Assembly: GCA_937904325.1 (NCBI GenBank)
Contig: CALGTK010000062.1
Span: 1 to 41,685 of the forward strand
DNA length: 41,685 bases
From: an uncultured Planctomyces sp.
Lineage (GTDB): Bacteria > Planctomycetota > Planctomycetia > Planctomycetales > Planctomycetaceae
Reading direction: 5' to 3'
The translations under genes and the position numbers were made by a program. The notes under the pieces are model-generated. The model was not told where the DNA came from and did not search any database. It saw nothing but the letters and a program-made list of their open reading frames with translations. How positions within the stretch are numbered: the stretch's first letter is position 1; each line of letters begins with the position of its first letter. Shown here in pieces: positions 18,001 to 26,761 of this stretch.

Positions 18001-18900
18001 TTATCGGCTGAACCCGAAACGCAGCACGACTCCAGGCGAAAATTCAACGATCTCCTGACTGTGTTCCAATTGCAGTTCCCGTCCAAACCCTACTCCGAAC
18101 TCACAAAAACCTCGTCCAAACCGACCGTTCTTAAGATCGACACCAATCGTCGTCTGGAATTCTCGAAGCGACAGTTCGTCCGAGGTTCCGTCAGCTCGTC
18201 GGACATCGAACGTCCCCCCATTCAGTGCCCCCGCAACATAGAGCCATGACTCCAGTGGTTCTCTTTGAGTCAGACGTAGCGAGACCTTCGGACGCGGCAG
18301 TATCAGTGAAACATTCCAGTCGTCGTTTGGTCTCCATTCCACGCCGGCGGCAGGTACGACTCCAATGTCTCTCCGGCCAAGCCAGGCTGCCCCGGCCGTC
18401 AATCTGAGTTCATCTGGAATACAGTCCCACCCGACGGCCCCCATTGCGAAGACGCGGACACGATGACCGAACTCCTTTTTGTCGCCGCTGACTGATGGGT
18501 TTGCAGAGACCGTCAGAACCATGTCTCTGTTGATTCGTTCAATCCACATCGTACTGATGCCTGCTGAATACAGACGGGCTGGAGTATCCAAAGGGGAATC
18601 GAGCGTGTAAGCAGCAAAGGACGGCTTTACGAGCAGCATCCTCTTCGGCGGATTGATCGGCAGCATCGCCGTAATGGAAGTACGACCTGTGGCAAAGGAA
18701 AAGCCGTCACCATGTGAACGGAAAATCTCAAATTGAGCCGTTGGCCTCCGATTGGACAGACTCGATTGTTTTTCAGATACGTCGGCAGCATCAACATCGA
18801 TCGAACGCAACTGACAGAAGCCACAGCTCAAGTCAGCAAATCCAGCAATCAGAACCAGTACAGAAACTCTGAACATTGGCCGACGGGCAAACATTCGCAT
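18001..18900 (-). CDS. Putative outer-membrane beta-barrel protein (DUF6268-like)
   Basis: 299 residues from ATG 18900 with AAGGA upstream. The N-terminus is a signal peptide (FRVSVLVLIAGFADLSCGFCQ, cleavage near residue 30). The rest is a series of short alternating strands with aromatic girdle residues, e.g. FSFATGRTSITAMLP, WIERINRDMVLTVSA, RVRVFAMGAVGW, LRLTAGAAWLG and WNVSLILPRPKVSLRL. It ends in VVLRFGFSR, close to the aromatic C-terminus of outer-membrane barrels. This fits the planctomycete barrel family DUF6268, though I cannot confirm the family number from sequence alone. Its role could be a small porin or structural protein. Confidence 0.65.
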   Translation of the reverse strand: MRMFARRPMFRVSVLVLIAGFADLSCGFCQLRSIDVDAADVSEKQSSLSNRRPTAQFEIFRSHGDGFSFATGRTSITAMLPINPPKRMLLVKPSFAAYTLDSPLDTPARLYSAGISTMWIERINRDMVLTVSANPSVSGDKKEFGHRVRVFAMGAVGWDCIPDELRLTAGAAWLGRRDIGVVPAAGVEWRPNDDWNVSLILPRPKVSLRLTQREPLESWLYVAGALNGGTFDVRRADGTSDELSLREFQTTIGVDLKNGRFGRGFCEFGVGFGRELQLEHSQEIVEFSPGVVLRFGFSR

Positions 18901-18941
18901 CAATAGTCATCCTTGACTGTTTGGGGCTCATTGAAAGCCTG

Positions 18942-19544
18942 TCAGAAGCCGGCCTGAATCCCACCAAAATGAAATTGACAAGTGACAACTCGGGCAGTGT
19001 GGTCTTTCGACGCCATCGTCGTGTGAGTTGATGCAGAATCAGCTCCGTCAAACTTTCTCAAAATCTCATACACTCGTTTGCGATTCACGCCAAAATCGGA
19101 GTGGCCGACTCTCGATGCCGAGCGAACATGAATCACTGACGCGTCACAATCCAGCACTAATTCCAGATCATCGACAAAGCCAAAAATCGGCGTTGAGAAC
19201 TCGCAGTGAACGTAATCATCATCTTTCGCGACAATTCGAACGCCGTCCATCCCCGAAACAATATCAACCACTGTCTGCAACGCGGCTTTCGGTTGACCGT
19301 CGAATGTAATGGGTGGGATAAAATGCATTGACTCTGTGGCGAAAGATGACACACAGTTTGGCGAATCCGGACACACTGCAAGCGTACCATCGCGATTTCC
19401 CAGATCAGTTCGTCGAGTACTGGCACGACTCATAAATGCCACTCCGGCGACCGCGACGATGCTGCCCGTTAACACCAATGCAAGAAGCACTTGAACGAAC
19501 TTCCAACCGCCGAATTTCACACGACGCATCCCTGAATCGATCAT
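18942..19544 (-). CDS. DUF1499 family protein with membrane anchor
   Basis: 200 residues. The start chosen is ATG 19544, which overlaps the stop of the phosphatase gene by four bases (ATGA). One membrane segment occupies about residues 14-35 (VQVLLALVLTGSIVAVAGVAF). The DUF1499 domain follows, with the signature LAVCPDSPNCVSS near residue 60, then MHFIPPITFDG, the pattern YVHCEFSTPIFGFVDDLELVLD and SASRVGHSDFGVNRKRVYEI. DUF1499 proteins are uncharacterised, and several lie near fatty-acid or photolyase genes. The coupling to the PPM phosphatase suggests joint expression. Function is unknown. Confidence 0.9.
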   Translation of the reverse strand: MIDSGMRRVKFGGWKFVQVLLALVLTGSIVAVAGVAFMSRASTRRTDLGNRDGTLAVCPDSPNCVSSFATESMHFIPPITFDGQPKAALQTVVDIVSGMDGVRIVAKDDDYVHCEFSTPIFGFVDDLELVLDCDASVIHVRSASRVGHSDFGVNRKRVYEILRKFDGADSASTHTTMASKDHTARVVTCQFHFGGIQAGF

Positions 19545-20449
19545 GGCGAGAGTGTCTCTGACGGCGTGGACGCCTGTATTTCTGACGGTTGTGGACCGCG
19601 AATTGTTACCCGGTCTGAGAAGAGGTTCCTCAGAAATCGCCACGGCGCCATAAGTGAATCTGCGAGAGACACGGTTCTGGTTGTTGCCTCAAAAAGCATG
19701 ACCGTCACATCGTCCCGGTCAAGATTTCCAGAACAAGCTGACTCCAAACGTTTCAACAATTCCTCAATCAAGCCGTCGGGCTTAATGCCGCGAATTGACT
19801 CGAGGACGTCCCTTAATCCAGCCGTTAAAATGTGATTACCATCGGCGTCGACTGACTCAGACAGCGCATCAGTATAACTCAGGAGAAGGTCACCTGGGTT
19901 AAGCTTGATCCGATACTCGCTATAGCCAGTCTGCTCATCAATTCCCAACGGCATATTCTGCATCGCGACTCGTTTCCTGGGTCTCGCCTCGCACACATCC
20001 CATCTGTCTGTTGCCGCGCGATACAGCATCGGAATCGGGTGTCCGGCGTTACTGAGAACCATTTCAGAGGTCGGCGTAAACCATGTCCCGATCAGAGCAG
20101 TCGCGAAACGGCCGGATATATCTGCGACCGCAAGTTCGCGGTTGACGGCTTGCACAAGTTGCGTCTGACGAATTCGGTTGATGTTTTGCCGCATCAGATC
20201 ACGCAGAGCAGTTGCGCCAGCTGCTGCTGACTGGCCATGACCACAGACATCAGCCAGAAGAAACCGGGTCAATCGTCCTGAAGCGCAAGACGACAGATAG
20301 TAGACATCGCCGCCGGCATCGCCATCACCAAATGACTGGCTGTAGACGCGGCACGACAGCCCTGGACGATCGATGGAAGTGTCTGTTGCGATATTGCCAC
20401 CCCAGACTTCCATGCAAGACATCTGGGATATTTTCTGAGCTGTCTGCAT
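19541..20449 (-). CDS. SpoIIE/RsbU-type PPM serine phosphatase
   Basis: 302 residues, start ATG 20449 with AGGA about six bases upstream. It is a metal-dependent PPM phosphatase of the SpoIIE class, which dephosphorylates Ser/Thr on partner-switching proteins. Metal-binding motifs are visible in order: GDGDAGGDVYYL, LLADVCGHGQSAA, VLSNAGHPIPMLY, LLSYTDALSES and the late DRDDVTVMLF. No sensor domain (PAS, GAF or HAMP) is attached, only the catalytic domain with a C-terminal tail of about 60 residues. It could control a sigma factor or anti-sigma partner for this stress-like locus, but no STAS or anti-sigma gene is visible here. It overlaps the DUF1499 gene by four bases. Confidence 0.92.
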   Translation of the reverse strand: MQTAQKISQMSCMEVWGGNIATDTSIDRPGLSCRVYSQSFGDGDAGGDVYYLSSCASGRLTRFLLADVCGHGQSAAAGATALRDLMRQNINRIRQTQLVQAVNRELAVADISGRFATALIGTWFTPTSEMVLSNAGHPIPMLYRAATDRWDVCEARPRKRVAMQNMPLGIDEQTGYSEYRIKLNPGDLLLSYTDALSESVDADGNHILTAGLRDVLESIRGIKPDGLIEELLKRLESACSGNLDRDDVTVMLFEATTRTVSLADSLMAPWRFLRNLFSDRVTIRGPQPSEIQASTPSETLSP

Positions 20450-20636
20450 ACTATTCCTGCGAGCGAGAATTTCTTAAATGACGTGATGGAATACATTACA
20501 CATTCATCTCAACCGGTTGTAGACGTCTTGGGTGCCTGGCCCAACTGTCAGTTCAATGATACTGGTACAGAACGCTGGCCTCTCGCCGGGATTGTTGGAG
20601 ACAAAACTGCAGTCAGCCGGACACTGGTTAGCAGAA

Positions 20637-22136
20637 TCAGCTCACGCCGGCATTTGTGTCGGTCTTGTCCTCGACAGTCCTGTCTTCGTTTGCAGCACGT
20701 TCAGCGGATCGAGCGATCCCACGGAGCATGCCGCCGAAAACAGCTTCGTGCAGCGGATAAATCCCGTACCAGTAGCTTAGCCCGAATAAGCCGAGCGGAT
20801 CGAAGATCGCAGTCTGTCGGATCGTTGATCTCGAAGGACCCTCGGAAGTGATTTCGAACTCCAGCCAGGCTCTTCCTGGCAGCTTCATCTCCGCTGAGAG
20901 TCTGAGAAGACGATTTGTTTCGACCGTCTCGACTCGCCAGCAGTCAAGTGGCTCTCCCGCGTGAATTTCTTCGGGATCACGGCGGCCGCGACGCACCCCT
21001 ACTCCCCCTGCAAGCAGGTCCACGAAGCCGCGAATCTGCCAAAGCCAGTTACCATAATACCAGCCATTTTTCCCGCCAATACGACGAACGGGTTTGAATG
21101 CAGCAGGTGCCGGAACGTCGATTGTTATCGACCGAGAATCAACCAGACGATTTCCGAACTTCTCGCCACCCCATCGTTTCTGGTGACCGCCCGAGGACAG
21201 TGCGTCCGACCAGCGAGTCATCGCAAACTCGTTGTCTTCATTTTCAAGAGCTCTCTGGACGGCAGCAGCAACGTCCCTTGGTTGCATATCGAAGATCGCG
21301 TTAGCTGAGTTGTCACGTACAATTGTCGGATTCTTCAAGCTGTCAACCAGCTTTCGTCCAATTCTGGCGTAGACGGGCGTAACCAGTCCCAGCCAGAGGC
21401 TGGACAATCTCGGAGTCAGAAACGGAACGGAAATCATCAGCCGCTTCAACCCGCACTGCTTCGCATACTCCCTCATCAGCTCGCGATACGTTACCTGATG
21501 CGGTCCACCGATCTCAAATATATGATGCCCCGCAGGCTCATAATTCAGAGCAGCAGTCAGAAACCCAAGGACGTCTTCGATGGCAATTGGTTGCGCCGGA
21601 GTCTGGACCCACTTTGGACAAATCATGAATGGAAGCCGTTGCACGAGTGCCCGGATCAGTTCAAAGGACAGGCTCCCGGATCCAATGACGATTGAGGCGC
21701 GAAACTCAACGACCTGCGCACCGGATTCAGCAAGCACCTGACCGACTTCCTGCCGACTTCGAAGATGTGCCGAGAGTTTCTCGTCAGAGTCACCAAGCCC
21801 ACCAAGGTAGACGATTCTCTTTACTCCGGCAGCACTGGCAGCAATTGCAAAGTTACGGGCTCCTTGACGATCGTCCGACTCGAAGTCACGACCAGTACCC
21901 ATCGAATGAACCATATAATAGGCGGTTTCGACCCCATCGAGTGCCTCATCCATGGAACCCGGTTGAAGCACATCACCAAAGACGACTTCCGTGGATTTCG
22001 CGACTTTCGTCCTTAACGATTCTGGCCGCCTCGCCATACAACGCAGCGGCATCCCCGATTTTTCCAGTATCGATATGAGGCGGCCACCAACATAACCGCT
22101 ACCGCCCGTAATCAGTATTTCAGGTGAATGAGGCAC
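20637..22136 (-). CDS. NAD(P)-binding epimerase-like protein fused to DUF2867
   Basis: 499 residues from GTG 22136, with AGGGA eight bases upstream. The N-terminal half (about 1-300) is an extended/atypical SDR: ILITGGSGYVGGRLI, VFGDVLQPGSMDEAL and VEFRASIVIGSGSLSFE; it lacks a clear Tyr-x-x-x-Lys pair. The C-terminal half (about 330-485) is a DUF2867 domain, with GWYYGNWLWQIRG, LDCWRVETVE, MKLPGRAWLEFEI and the closing LSYWYGIYPLHEAVF. This fusion is widespread in bacteria, often near photolyase and DUF-rich stress genes. It probably binds NAD(P) and a lipid or quinone-like ligand, but no activity is established. Confidence 0.93.
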   Translation of the reverse strand: MPHSPEILITGGSGYVGGRLISILEKSGMPLRCMARRPESLRTKVAKSTEVVFGDVLQPGSMDEALDGVETAYYMVHSMGTGRDFESDDRQGARNFAIAASAAGVKRIVYLGGLGDSDEKLSAHLRSRQEVGQVLAESGAQVVEFRASIVIGSGSLSFELIRALVQRLPFMICPKWVQTPAQPIAIEDVLGFLTAALNYEPAGHHIFEIGGPHQVTYRELMREYAKQCGLKRLMISVPFLTPRLSSLWLGLVTPVYARIGRKLVDSLKNPTIVRDNSANAIFDMQPRDVAAAVQRALENEDNEFAMTRWSDALSSGGHQKRWGGEKFGNRLVDSRSITIDVPAPAAFKPVRRIGGKNGWYYGNWLWQIRGFVDLLAGGVGVRRGRRDPEEIHAGEPLDCWRVETVETNRLLRLSAEMKLPGRAWLEFEITSEGPSRSTIRQTAIFDPLGLFGLSYWYGIYPLHEAVFGGMLRGIARSAERAANEDRTVEDKTDTNAGVS

Positions 22137-22380
22137 AAATATGTTCCCTGTTTAAATTTCGAATCAACTCTCTTGTTATCAGCATTTTGTAGACGGGTCT
22201 CGCTTAAAACGGGAAATAAATACGAGCCCCGAGCACCTTCGTTGGCGACTGACACGGGATATTTGCTTGGTTCTGAAATACAGACTCCGAAATTTGCCGC
22301 CGCTCACATTTTCACTACAAACAGCTTTGAAAATCGCTGCTGTTCGTTGAGTCCCAGTTCAAAAGAAAAGTTTAATTTCC

Positions 22381-22716
22381 ATGCCATATTTCGAGGTAGA
22401 CGGCGAGCTTGATATCGAGACGTGTAATGGAGCAATTCGGTGCGTTGGAACCGGTTCTTCGTTCGAAATTATTTTCCAGAATTTTCGGCAAATGTTCAGA
22501 GTTGGCAAGCAGGTTCGATCGCCCCTGACCGCTTCAGCTTTCGCACCATTGCTGCCCATCGCACACGCGACTGGCATTAAAGTAACCATGCGAATTGGAA
22601 AAAGAACCGTCGGAGAAATCATTTATCAGGATGGTCAGGATCTCCCTCGCGTCAAGCTTCGACTTCTTAAACTCGCTGCAGCCGCAGTCCTGGGCGGAAA
22701 TTCGATTCAACACTGA
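22381..22716 (+). CDS. Small hypothetical protein
   Basis: 111 residues, ATG 22381. No recognised family. The first half looks beta-rich (YFEVDGELDIETC, GAIRCVGTGSSFEIIFQNF) and the second has an amphipathic helix ending in LRLLKLAAAAVLGG. No signal peptide. The ribosome site is only a purine run (AAAGAAAAG) some ten bases upstream. It is divergent from the epimerase-DUF2867 gene, 244 bases away, so the two may share a control region. Composition and coding pattern look genuine. Confidence 0.5.
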   Translation: MPYFEVDGELDIETCNGAIRCVGTGSSFEIIFQNFRQMFRVGKQVRSPLTASAFAPLLPIAHATGIKVTMRIGKRTVGEIIYQDGQDLPRVKLRLLKLAAAAVLGGNSIQH

Positions 22717-22867
22717 GATACAGGTCCTTGTCAGTTCTCTTAAACGATCTACAACCTGCCAGTACCTGACGAGAGTTATCCTGTGGTTTCTGAACCAGTC
22801 GCTGGCTCTCGATCGATTCATGCAGATAAACCTCTGCCAACCATCTAATGATTTACTGGAGAAAGAC

Positions 22868-23077
22868 ATGTCGGAACACACAGGCACGACAAACTGGCCG
22901 GAACTGGCGATTGGACTCTACGATCGGCTAACTGGCCGGCAGGCAGAGATCTCTTATGAGTTTCAGAATTTCAGTGTTGACATACCAAGCAGCACTTCCG
23001 CAGATGCCGAGCATGCACACTGGAAAATGAACGGCACTCTGCGAATCAGCACTCAGGACCACGCCCACTCCAGTTAA
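22868..23077 (+). CDS. Small hypothetical protein with good ribosome site
   Basis: 69 residues, ATG 22868 preceded by GGAGAAAGAC, which fixes the start. Soluble, acidic and probably beta-rich in the middle (YDRLTGRQAEISYEFQNF), with a His-rich polar end (EHAHWKMNG...DHAHSS). Four His near the C-terminus could bind a metal, but this is a guess. No family recognised. It lies between another small unknown gene and the M48-like membrane protein, all on the plus strand. Confidence 0.55.
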   Translation: MSEHTGTTNWPELAIGLYDRLTGRQAEISYEFQNFSVDIPSSTSADAEHAHWKMNGTLRISTQDHAHSS

Positions 23078-23259
23078 CGGCAGGCTGCTTCCTGCAACTC
23101 CGACGCGAGTCAGAGTTAAAGCGTTTTTCCTAACTTGAACGCATTGAGATGGTGACGGTGATTCGAAATCAGTCGACTTCATGTCGATGCAGTCGACAAA
23201 AAATTGGTTTTGAAATTTGTACAGCAGACGGCAACCATCTAATAAGAAAAAGTATTGCT

Positions 23260-24390
23260 ATGTCGTATGGGCGATCACGTCTCATGCTTGGTATGACGGC
23301 TGTCGGTCTTGTCACTTTGACCGCCGCCATACTTTCAGTCTCTCAGGTTCACACCCTGAGATTGCCCAGGACGAATGCTGATGGCTCATGGGAATTTTTA
23401 CTCCTGCTCACCGTTGTCTCGGTCTGGGCAGCATTATTACTGCCTTTTGACTTCATTGGCGGCTACCTCCTTCCAAAACGTTTCCGTCGTGCCGACACGG
23501 GTTTAACCGATTTTATGCTTAGCTGGGTCCGCGGTACGGTTGTCCAGATGACATTAATCACTTCCATGCTCTGGTGTCTTCTCCAAGTTGGTCAAACTCT
23601 GGGACTTGTAGCCGCAGTTTCTTTCGTCGTTATGACTCAGGTTGGACTTCTGGCGTTCCAGAAGCATGTGGCCGCGAGTGTGGCTCATCTGCCGATGAAA
23701 TCGGCTAAATTGAACCGAGAGTCGGGTGTGGGATCTGGCTATGCTGAATCTGCCCACACCGACTCGGGTTTCACTGGAAGCATCGTCGGGTTACCTGGCT
23801 TCGAAGAGGTTGTCCTGCCTCGATCCTGGCACATCAAGCTAGCTCCAGATCAGCTTCGCGCAGAACTTACAAGGAGGCTGGGTGCCATCCGATCCGGAAG
23901 CCGGACGCGGGGCGTTTTGCTGGCGATTGCCATGAACACACTCACATTTACGACTTGCACCTTCTTCCCAGCGGCCGGCGTCTCGACGGTTAGTGAACTT
24001 GTTTCAACATCGCTCTACTTCACGATTTTCTCGTTCTTCTGGCTCCTGGTACTTCCAAAGTGGAGTCGTGAGGGAGTCTTCGAAGCGGATCGGTTCGCTT
24101 TCGAAGATGGAATTCCATTCAAGGTCATCGAGACCGCTGCGAAGACCATTGAGGCACTCCACGATGACGATCCTGAGCGGTCCAGACAACTGGAAAGTAT
24201 CTTTCACCCGGTGCCCTGCGTCAGACGACGGATGGCCGAATTGTCACTCAGGATCAGGTCAATTCATGGCTACTGGAATGTCGCTCGATTGTCACTTTTC
24301 CTTTCGTGGCCCTGTGGTGGGTTTCTGTCTCGGGCCGTCCACTGCAACATCGGACGGCCCGAACTCTGGGTTCTGCTGCCGACAGATTGA
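23260..24390 (+). CDS. M48-peptidase-like membrane protein without the zinc motif
   Basis: 376 residues from ATG 23260. Membrane segments lie at about 8-28, 45-65, 95-130, 217-240 and 245-265. The layout follows M48 membrane peptidases: a short extracytoplasmic VVLPRSWHIKLAPDQLRAEL, where the family has a segment leading into HExxH, then a hydrophobic helix, then REGVFEADRFAFEDG like the E-x-x-A-D region, then FHPVPCVRRRMAEL like the C-terminal H-P-x-x-x-x-R. At the expected HELGH site the sequence is RRLGA (residues 205-209), so both His ligands and the catalytic Glu are gone. The third-ligand Glu also seems displaced. It is therefore probably a non-catalytic relative. The reading frame is intact. 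The M48 link is by pattern only. Confidence 0.65.
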   Translation: MSYGRSRLMLGMTAVGLVTLTAAILSVSQVHTLRLPRTNADGSWEFLLLLTVVSVWAALLLPFDFIGGYLLPKRFRRADTGLTDFMLSWVRGTVVQMTLITSMLWCLLQVGQTLGLVAAVSFVVMTQVGLLAFQKHVAASVAHLPMKSAKLNRESGVGSGYAESAHTDSGFTGSIVGLPGFEEVVLPRSWHIKLAPDQLRAELTRRLGAIRSGSRTRGVLLAIAMNTLTFTTCTFFPAAGVSTVSELVSTSLYFTIFSFFWLLVLPKWSREGVFEADRFAFEDGIPFKVIETAAKTIEALHDDDPERSRQLESIFHPVPCVRRRMAELSLRIRSIHGYWNVARLSLFLSWPCGGFLSRAVHCNIGRPELWVLLPTD

Positions 24391-24424
24391 CACTTCGCCC
24401 TGCAGTGGTTCTCGTGTCAGGAGA

Positions 24425-24443
24425 CTCTACAATCCGTGTAGAG
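24425..24443 (+). promoter_or_regulatory. Small hairpin before the DUF3050 gene
   Basis: Perfect 7-base inverted repeat CTCTACA (24425-24431) / TGTAGAG (24437-24443) with a five-base loop. It lies 22 bases before the DUF3050 start and 34 bases after the preceding stop. There is no T-run, so an operator or RNA-stability element is as likely as a terminator. Confidence 0.4.
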
Positions 24444-24465
24444 CTTCACGACTAGAGGAATCAAA

Positions 24466-25266
24466 ATGACTGAACTTGATCAACTCCGACGTTTACTTGC
24501 TCCTATTCGAGAGCAACTTATAAATCACCGCTTGTACAAACGGCTGCACTCGGTCGAAGCGATGCAGATCTTCATGCAGCACCACGTCTTTGCTGTCTGG
24601 GACTTTATGTCTCTGTTGAAGTCTCTGCAGCGGAAACTGACCAGCATCGACATACCATGGTACCCATCCTCAAACCGCATTGGCTGTCGGCTGATCAATG
24701 AAATCACCCTCGGCGAAGAATCGGACGACGACGGGCAAGGTGGGTTTGCCAGCCACTTTGAAATGTATCTCTCTGCGATGGATCAGTGTGGGGCAGACAC
24801 GTCCAAAATCGGGGCAGTCATCACCAGTCTGCAAGTTGGAGCAACTCGTGAAACGGCTTTCGCCGCAGCGTCAGTGCCTGCATCGGTTCAGGAGTTCGTC
24901 GAAACGACCTTCAGCATCATTGAAAATTGTGAAGTTTGTGCCGTCGCAGCAGCCTTTACTTTTGGCCGCGAAGATCCACTGCCTGATGTGTTTGAGGAAG
25001 TTGTCTCCGCCGTTAATGCTGGATCCGCCGTATGTCTCGATCGTTTCGAGTATTACCTCAAAAGACACATTGAGCTGGACGGGGACCAGCACCGGGGTAT
25101 GGCACAACAACTCGTGCAGGAATTATGCGGTCACGATGCCAGCCGTTGGGAAGCTGCACAAATTACTGCCGTTCAGTCACTCAACGCCCGACTCCATCTG
25201 TGGGACGCCATCGCAGACCAGATTGACTCCAGTGTGCCGGAGCCGTTTATCGAAGGTCTTTCCTGA
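24466..25266 (+). CDS. DUF3050 protein (haem-oxygenase-like fold)
   Basis: 266 residues, ATG 24466 with AGAGGA just upstream. It matches the DUF3050 family along its whole length: LLAPIREQLINHRLY near the N-terminus, then FMQHHVFAVWDFMSLLKSLQ, INEITLGEESDDD, GGFASHFEMYL, and the late FEYYLKRHIELDGDQHRG. Conserved His and Glu residues (QHH, EITLGEE, HFEMY, RHIELDGDQH) are placed as in the haem-oxygenase-like diiron group, so a metal-dependent oxidase role is possible. No such activity is established for DUF3050. It lies between the M48-like protein and the ferritin-like protein on the same strand. Confidence 0.88.
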   Translation: MTELDQLRRLLAPIREQLINHRLYKRLHSVEAMQIFMQHHVFAVWDFMSLLKSLQRKLTSIDIPWYPSSNRIGCRLINEITLGEESDDDGQGGFASHFEMYLSAMDQCGADTSKIGAVITSLQVGATRETAFAAASVPASVQEFVETTFSIIENCEVCAVAAAFTFGREDPLPDVFEEVVSAVNAGSAVCLDRFEYYLKRHIELDGDQHRGMAQQLVQELCGHDASRWEAAQITAVQSLNARLHLWDAIADQIDSSVPEPFIEGLS

Positions 25267-25715
25267 GTCGCATTCCGGACAGATCATGAATGCTGGAAAG
25301 GAATATCGATTTCGAACAATTTCATGATTGAGATGCTCTCTGTCGACGGCAGGCCGCTCTGAGTGCGTGAGACACGCACCCTGCAGATGCGGGCTAGGCT
25401 TCATTGAATCAAGCTCACAAACATCGCCGACGCCAGCTTCAGCCTGCAGGTTCCCGGCAAATCCTGCACAGGCATGGTGGGCGATATCCACGGTCACCGA
25501 CCCGATGATGGTCGGGTAATCGGCACCGAAGTGTCCAGACGGCTCTAAGCATCGGTCATACTGGTCGTCTGGCAATAATCAACAGACTTCAACTAACCCG
25601 ACAGTTGATGGATGTCGGCAAAGGATTGTTCGCGAGGAATCGACGCAAGCTGACAGAACACTGTGACGACACCTGGCCTTTACCCGCCGCTAACCAATAA
25701 CCAGAAGAGAAGATT
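25267..25715. other. Intergenic stretch without a convincing gene
   Basis: About 450 bases. A minus-strand frame over 25177-25575 is open for 132 codons but has no ribosome site or recognisable family and runs into DUF3050. It is treated as chance, or possibly an old gene fragment. No transposase motif was seen. Confidence 0.4.
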
Positions 25716-26183
25716 ATGTCTCACGACAAACGCGATCAGATCATTGAGGAACTCAAGGCCGCGTATTGGATGGAGATCGAAACGGTCACCAATTACATCG
25801 CCAATTCGATCAATCTGGACGGCGTCCGTGCGGAAGAGATCAAGAAGGCTCTGCAGGCTGATGTTCAGGAAGAATTGACTCACGCACAGACACTCGCTCG
25901 TCGCATCAAAACGCTTGGCGGCCGCGTTCCCGGAAGCCTCGACTTTGTGGCAGCCCAAAAGTCTCTACAGCCACGAAAAGACTCCACAGACGTCGTTTCC
26001 GTTATCAAGGGAGTGATCGACGCTGAGAACGCGGCAATCACTCAATACAATAAGCTGATCCAGCTCTGTGATGGGATCGATTACGTCACGCAGGACCTCT
26101 GCATCCAATCGCTCTCTGATGAAGAAGAACACCGCCGTGACTTCATCGGATATCTGACTGAATACCAAACTTATGACTCGTAG
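25716..26183 (+). CDS. Ferritin-like (bacterioferritin-type) protein
   Basis: 155 residues, an all-helical four-helix bundle. Metal-ligand patterns of the ferritin-like superfamily are visible: Glu in YWMEIETVTNYI, the E-x-x-H of VQEELTHAQTLARRI, Glu in DAENAAITQYNKLI, and E-x-x-H in LSDEEEHRRDFIGYL. This gives the two paired sites of a diiron centre. It may oxidise and store iron or detoxify peroxide; a role in stress defence fits the neighbouring genes. Start ATG 25716 follows a purine-rich site (AGAGAAGATT). No methionine haem ligand of true bacterioferritin can be assigned with certainty. Confidence 0.88.
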   Translation: MSHDKRDQIIEELKAAYWMEIETVTNYIANSINLDGVRAEEIKKALQADVQEELTHAQTLARRIKTLGGRVPGSLDFVAAQKSLQPRKDSTDVVSVIKGVIDAENAAITQYNKLIQLCDGIDYVTQDLCIQSLSDEEEHRRDFIGYLTEYQTYDS

Positions 26184-26315
26184 AGTCTCGCTGTTTCAGA
26201 AGAGATCACAGCAGCTGCAATGCGATCTCGTCACGGTAGTGACCTGCCCGCCCTTCACCGGAACCAGTCTCTGAGAGGTCGATCCTGATTCTGATCTAAG
26301 GGCGGAAGGCATGAG

Positions 26316-26715
26316 ATGCCACGCAGACGACTTCGGGCAGAAGAGATCATCCAGAAGATTAGTGAAGCGGATGTTCTACTTCCTCAGGGGAAGAGTATTT
26401 CAGTGGCTTGTCGTCAGCTGGGTGCGACGGACAACACTGATGACCGGTGGCGGAGGTATTCGGAGCGATCAGGCGATGCGTTTGAAAAAGCTTGAGAGGT
26501 AGAATGCCCGGCTGAAGAAGCTGGTGGCTGAGGCGGAGCTGGAAAAGGCGATTTCAGGGAAGCAGCTGTGGGAAACTTCTGAGCCCGGCGAAGCGTCGTC
26601 TTGCTGTGGAGCATGAGCGTGATGTTCTGGGACGTGATCGTGTCTCAGGGCGTCGTGCCTGTCACGTGCTAGCTCATTCACGTTCGACGCATCTTCGGGA
26701 GCTGCACCGGTGAAC
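26316..26715 (+). pseudogene. IS3-family orfA/orfB relic
   Basis: A broken orfA starts at 26316 (MPRRRLRAEEIIQKISEADVL...GKSISVACRQLGAT), equal to the IS3 OrfA helix-turn-helix part. It shifts frame to GIRSDQAMRLKKLER, a TAG stop, then NARLKKLVAEAELEKAI, which is the OrfA leucine-zipper region. A further shift reads LLSPAKRRLAVEHERDVL...GRRACHVL, the start of OrfB. The catalytic DDE part of orfB is missing. Ends and inverted repeats could not be located. Confidence 0.85.
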
Positions 26716-26761
26716 GACAGCACGCTTCCAGTGACAAGTCCGGACGGCATGCATGTGTAGT

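Noticed and set aside
20483-20851. 122-codon open frame on the plus strand
   Set aside because: Mostly antisense to the epimerase-DUF2867 gene; no coding pattern.
25177-25575. 132-codon open frame on the minus strand after DUF3050
   Set aside because: No ribosome site or family; overlaps the end of DUF3050. Kept only as a remark.
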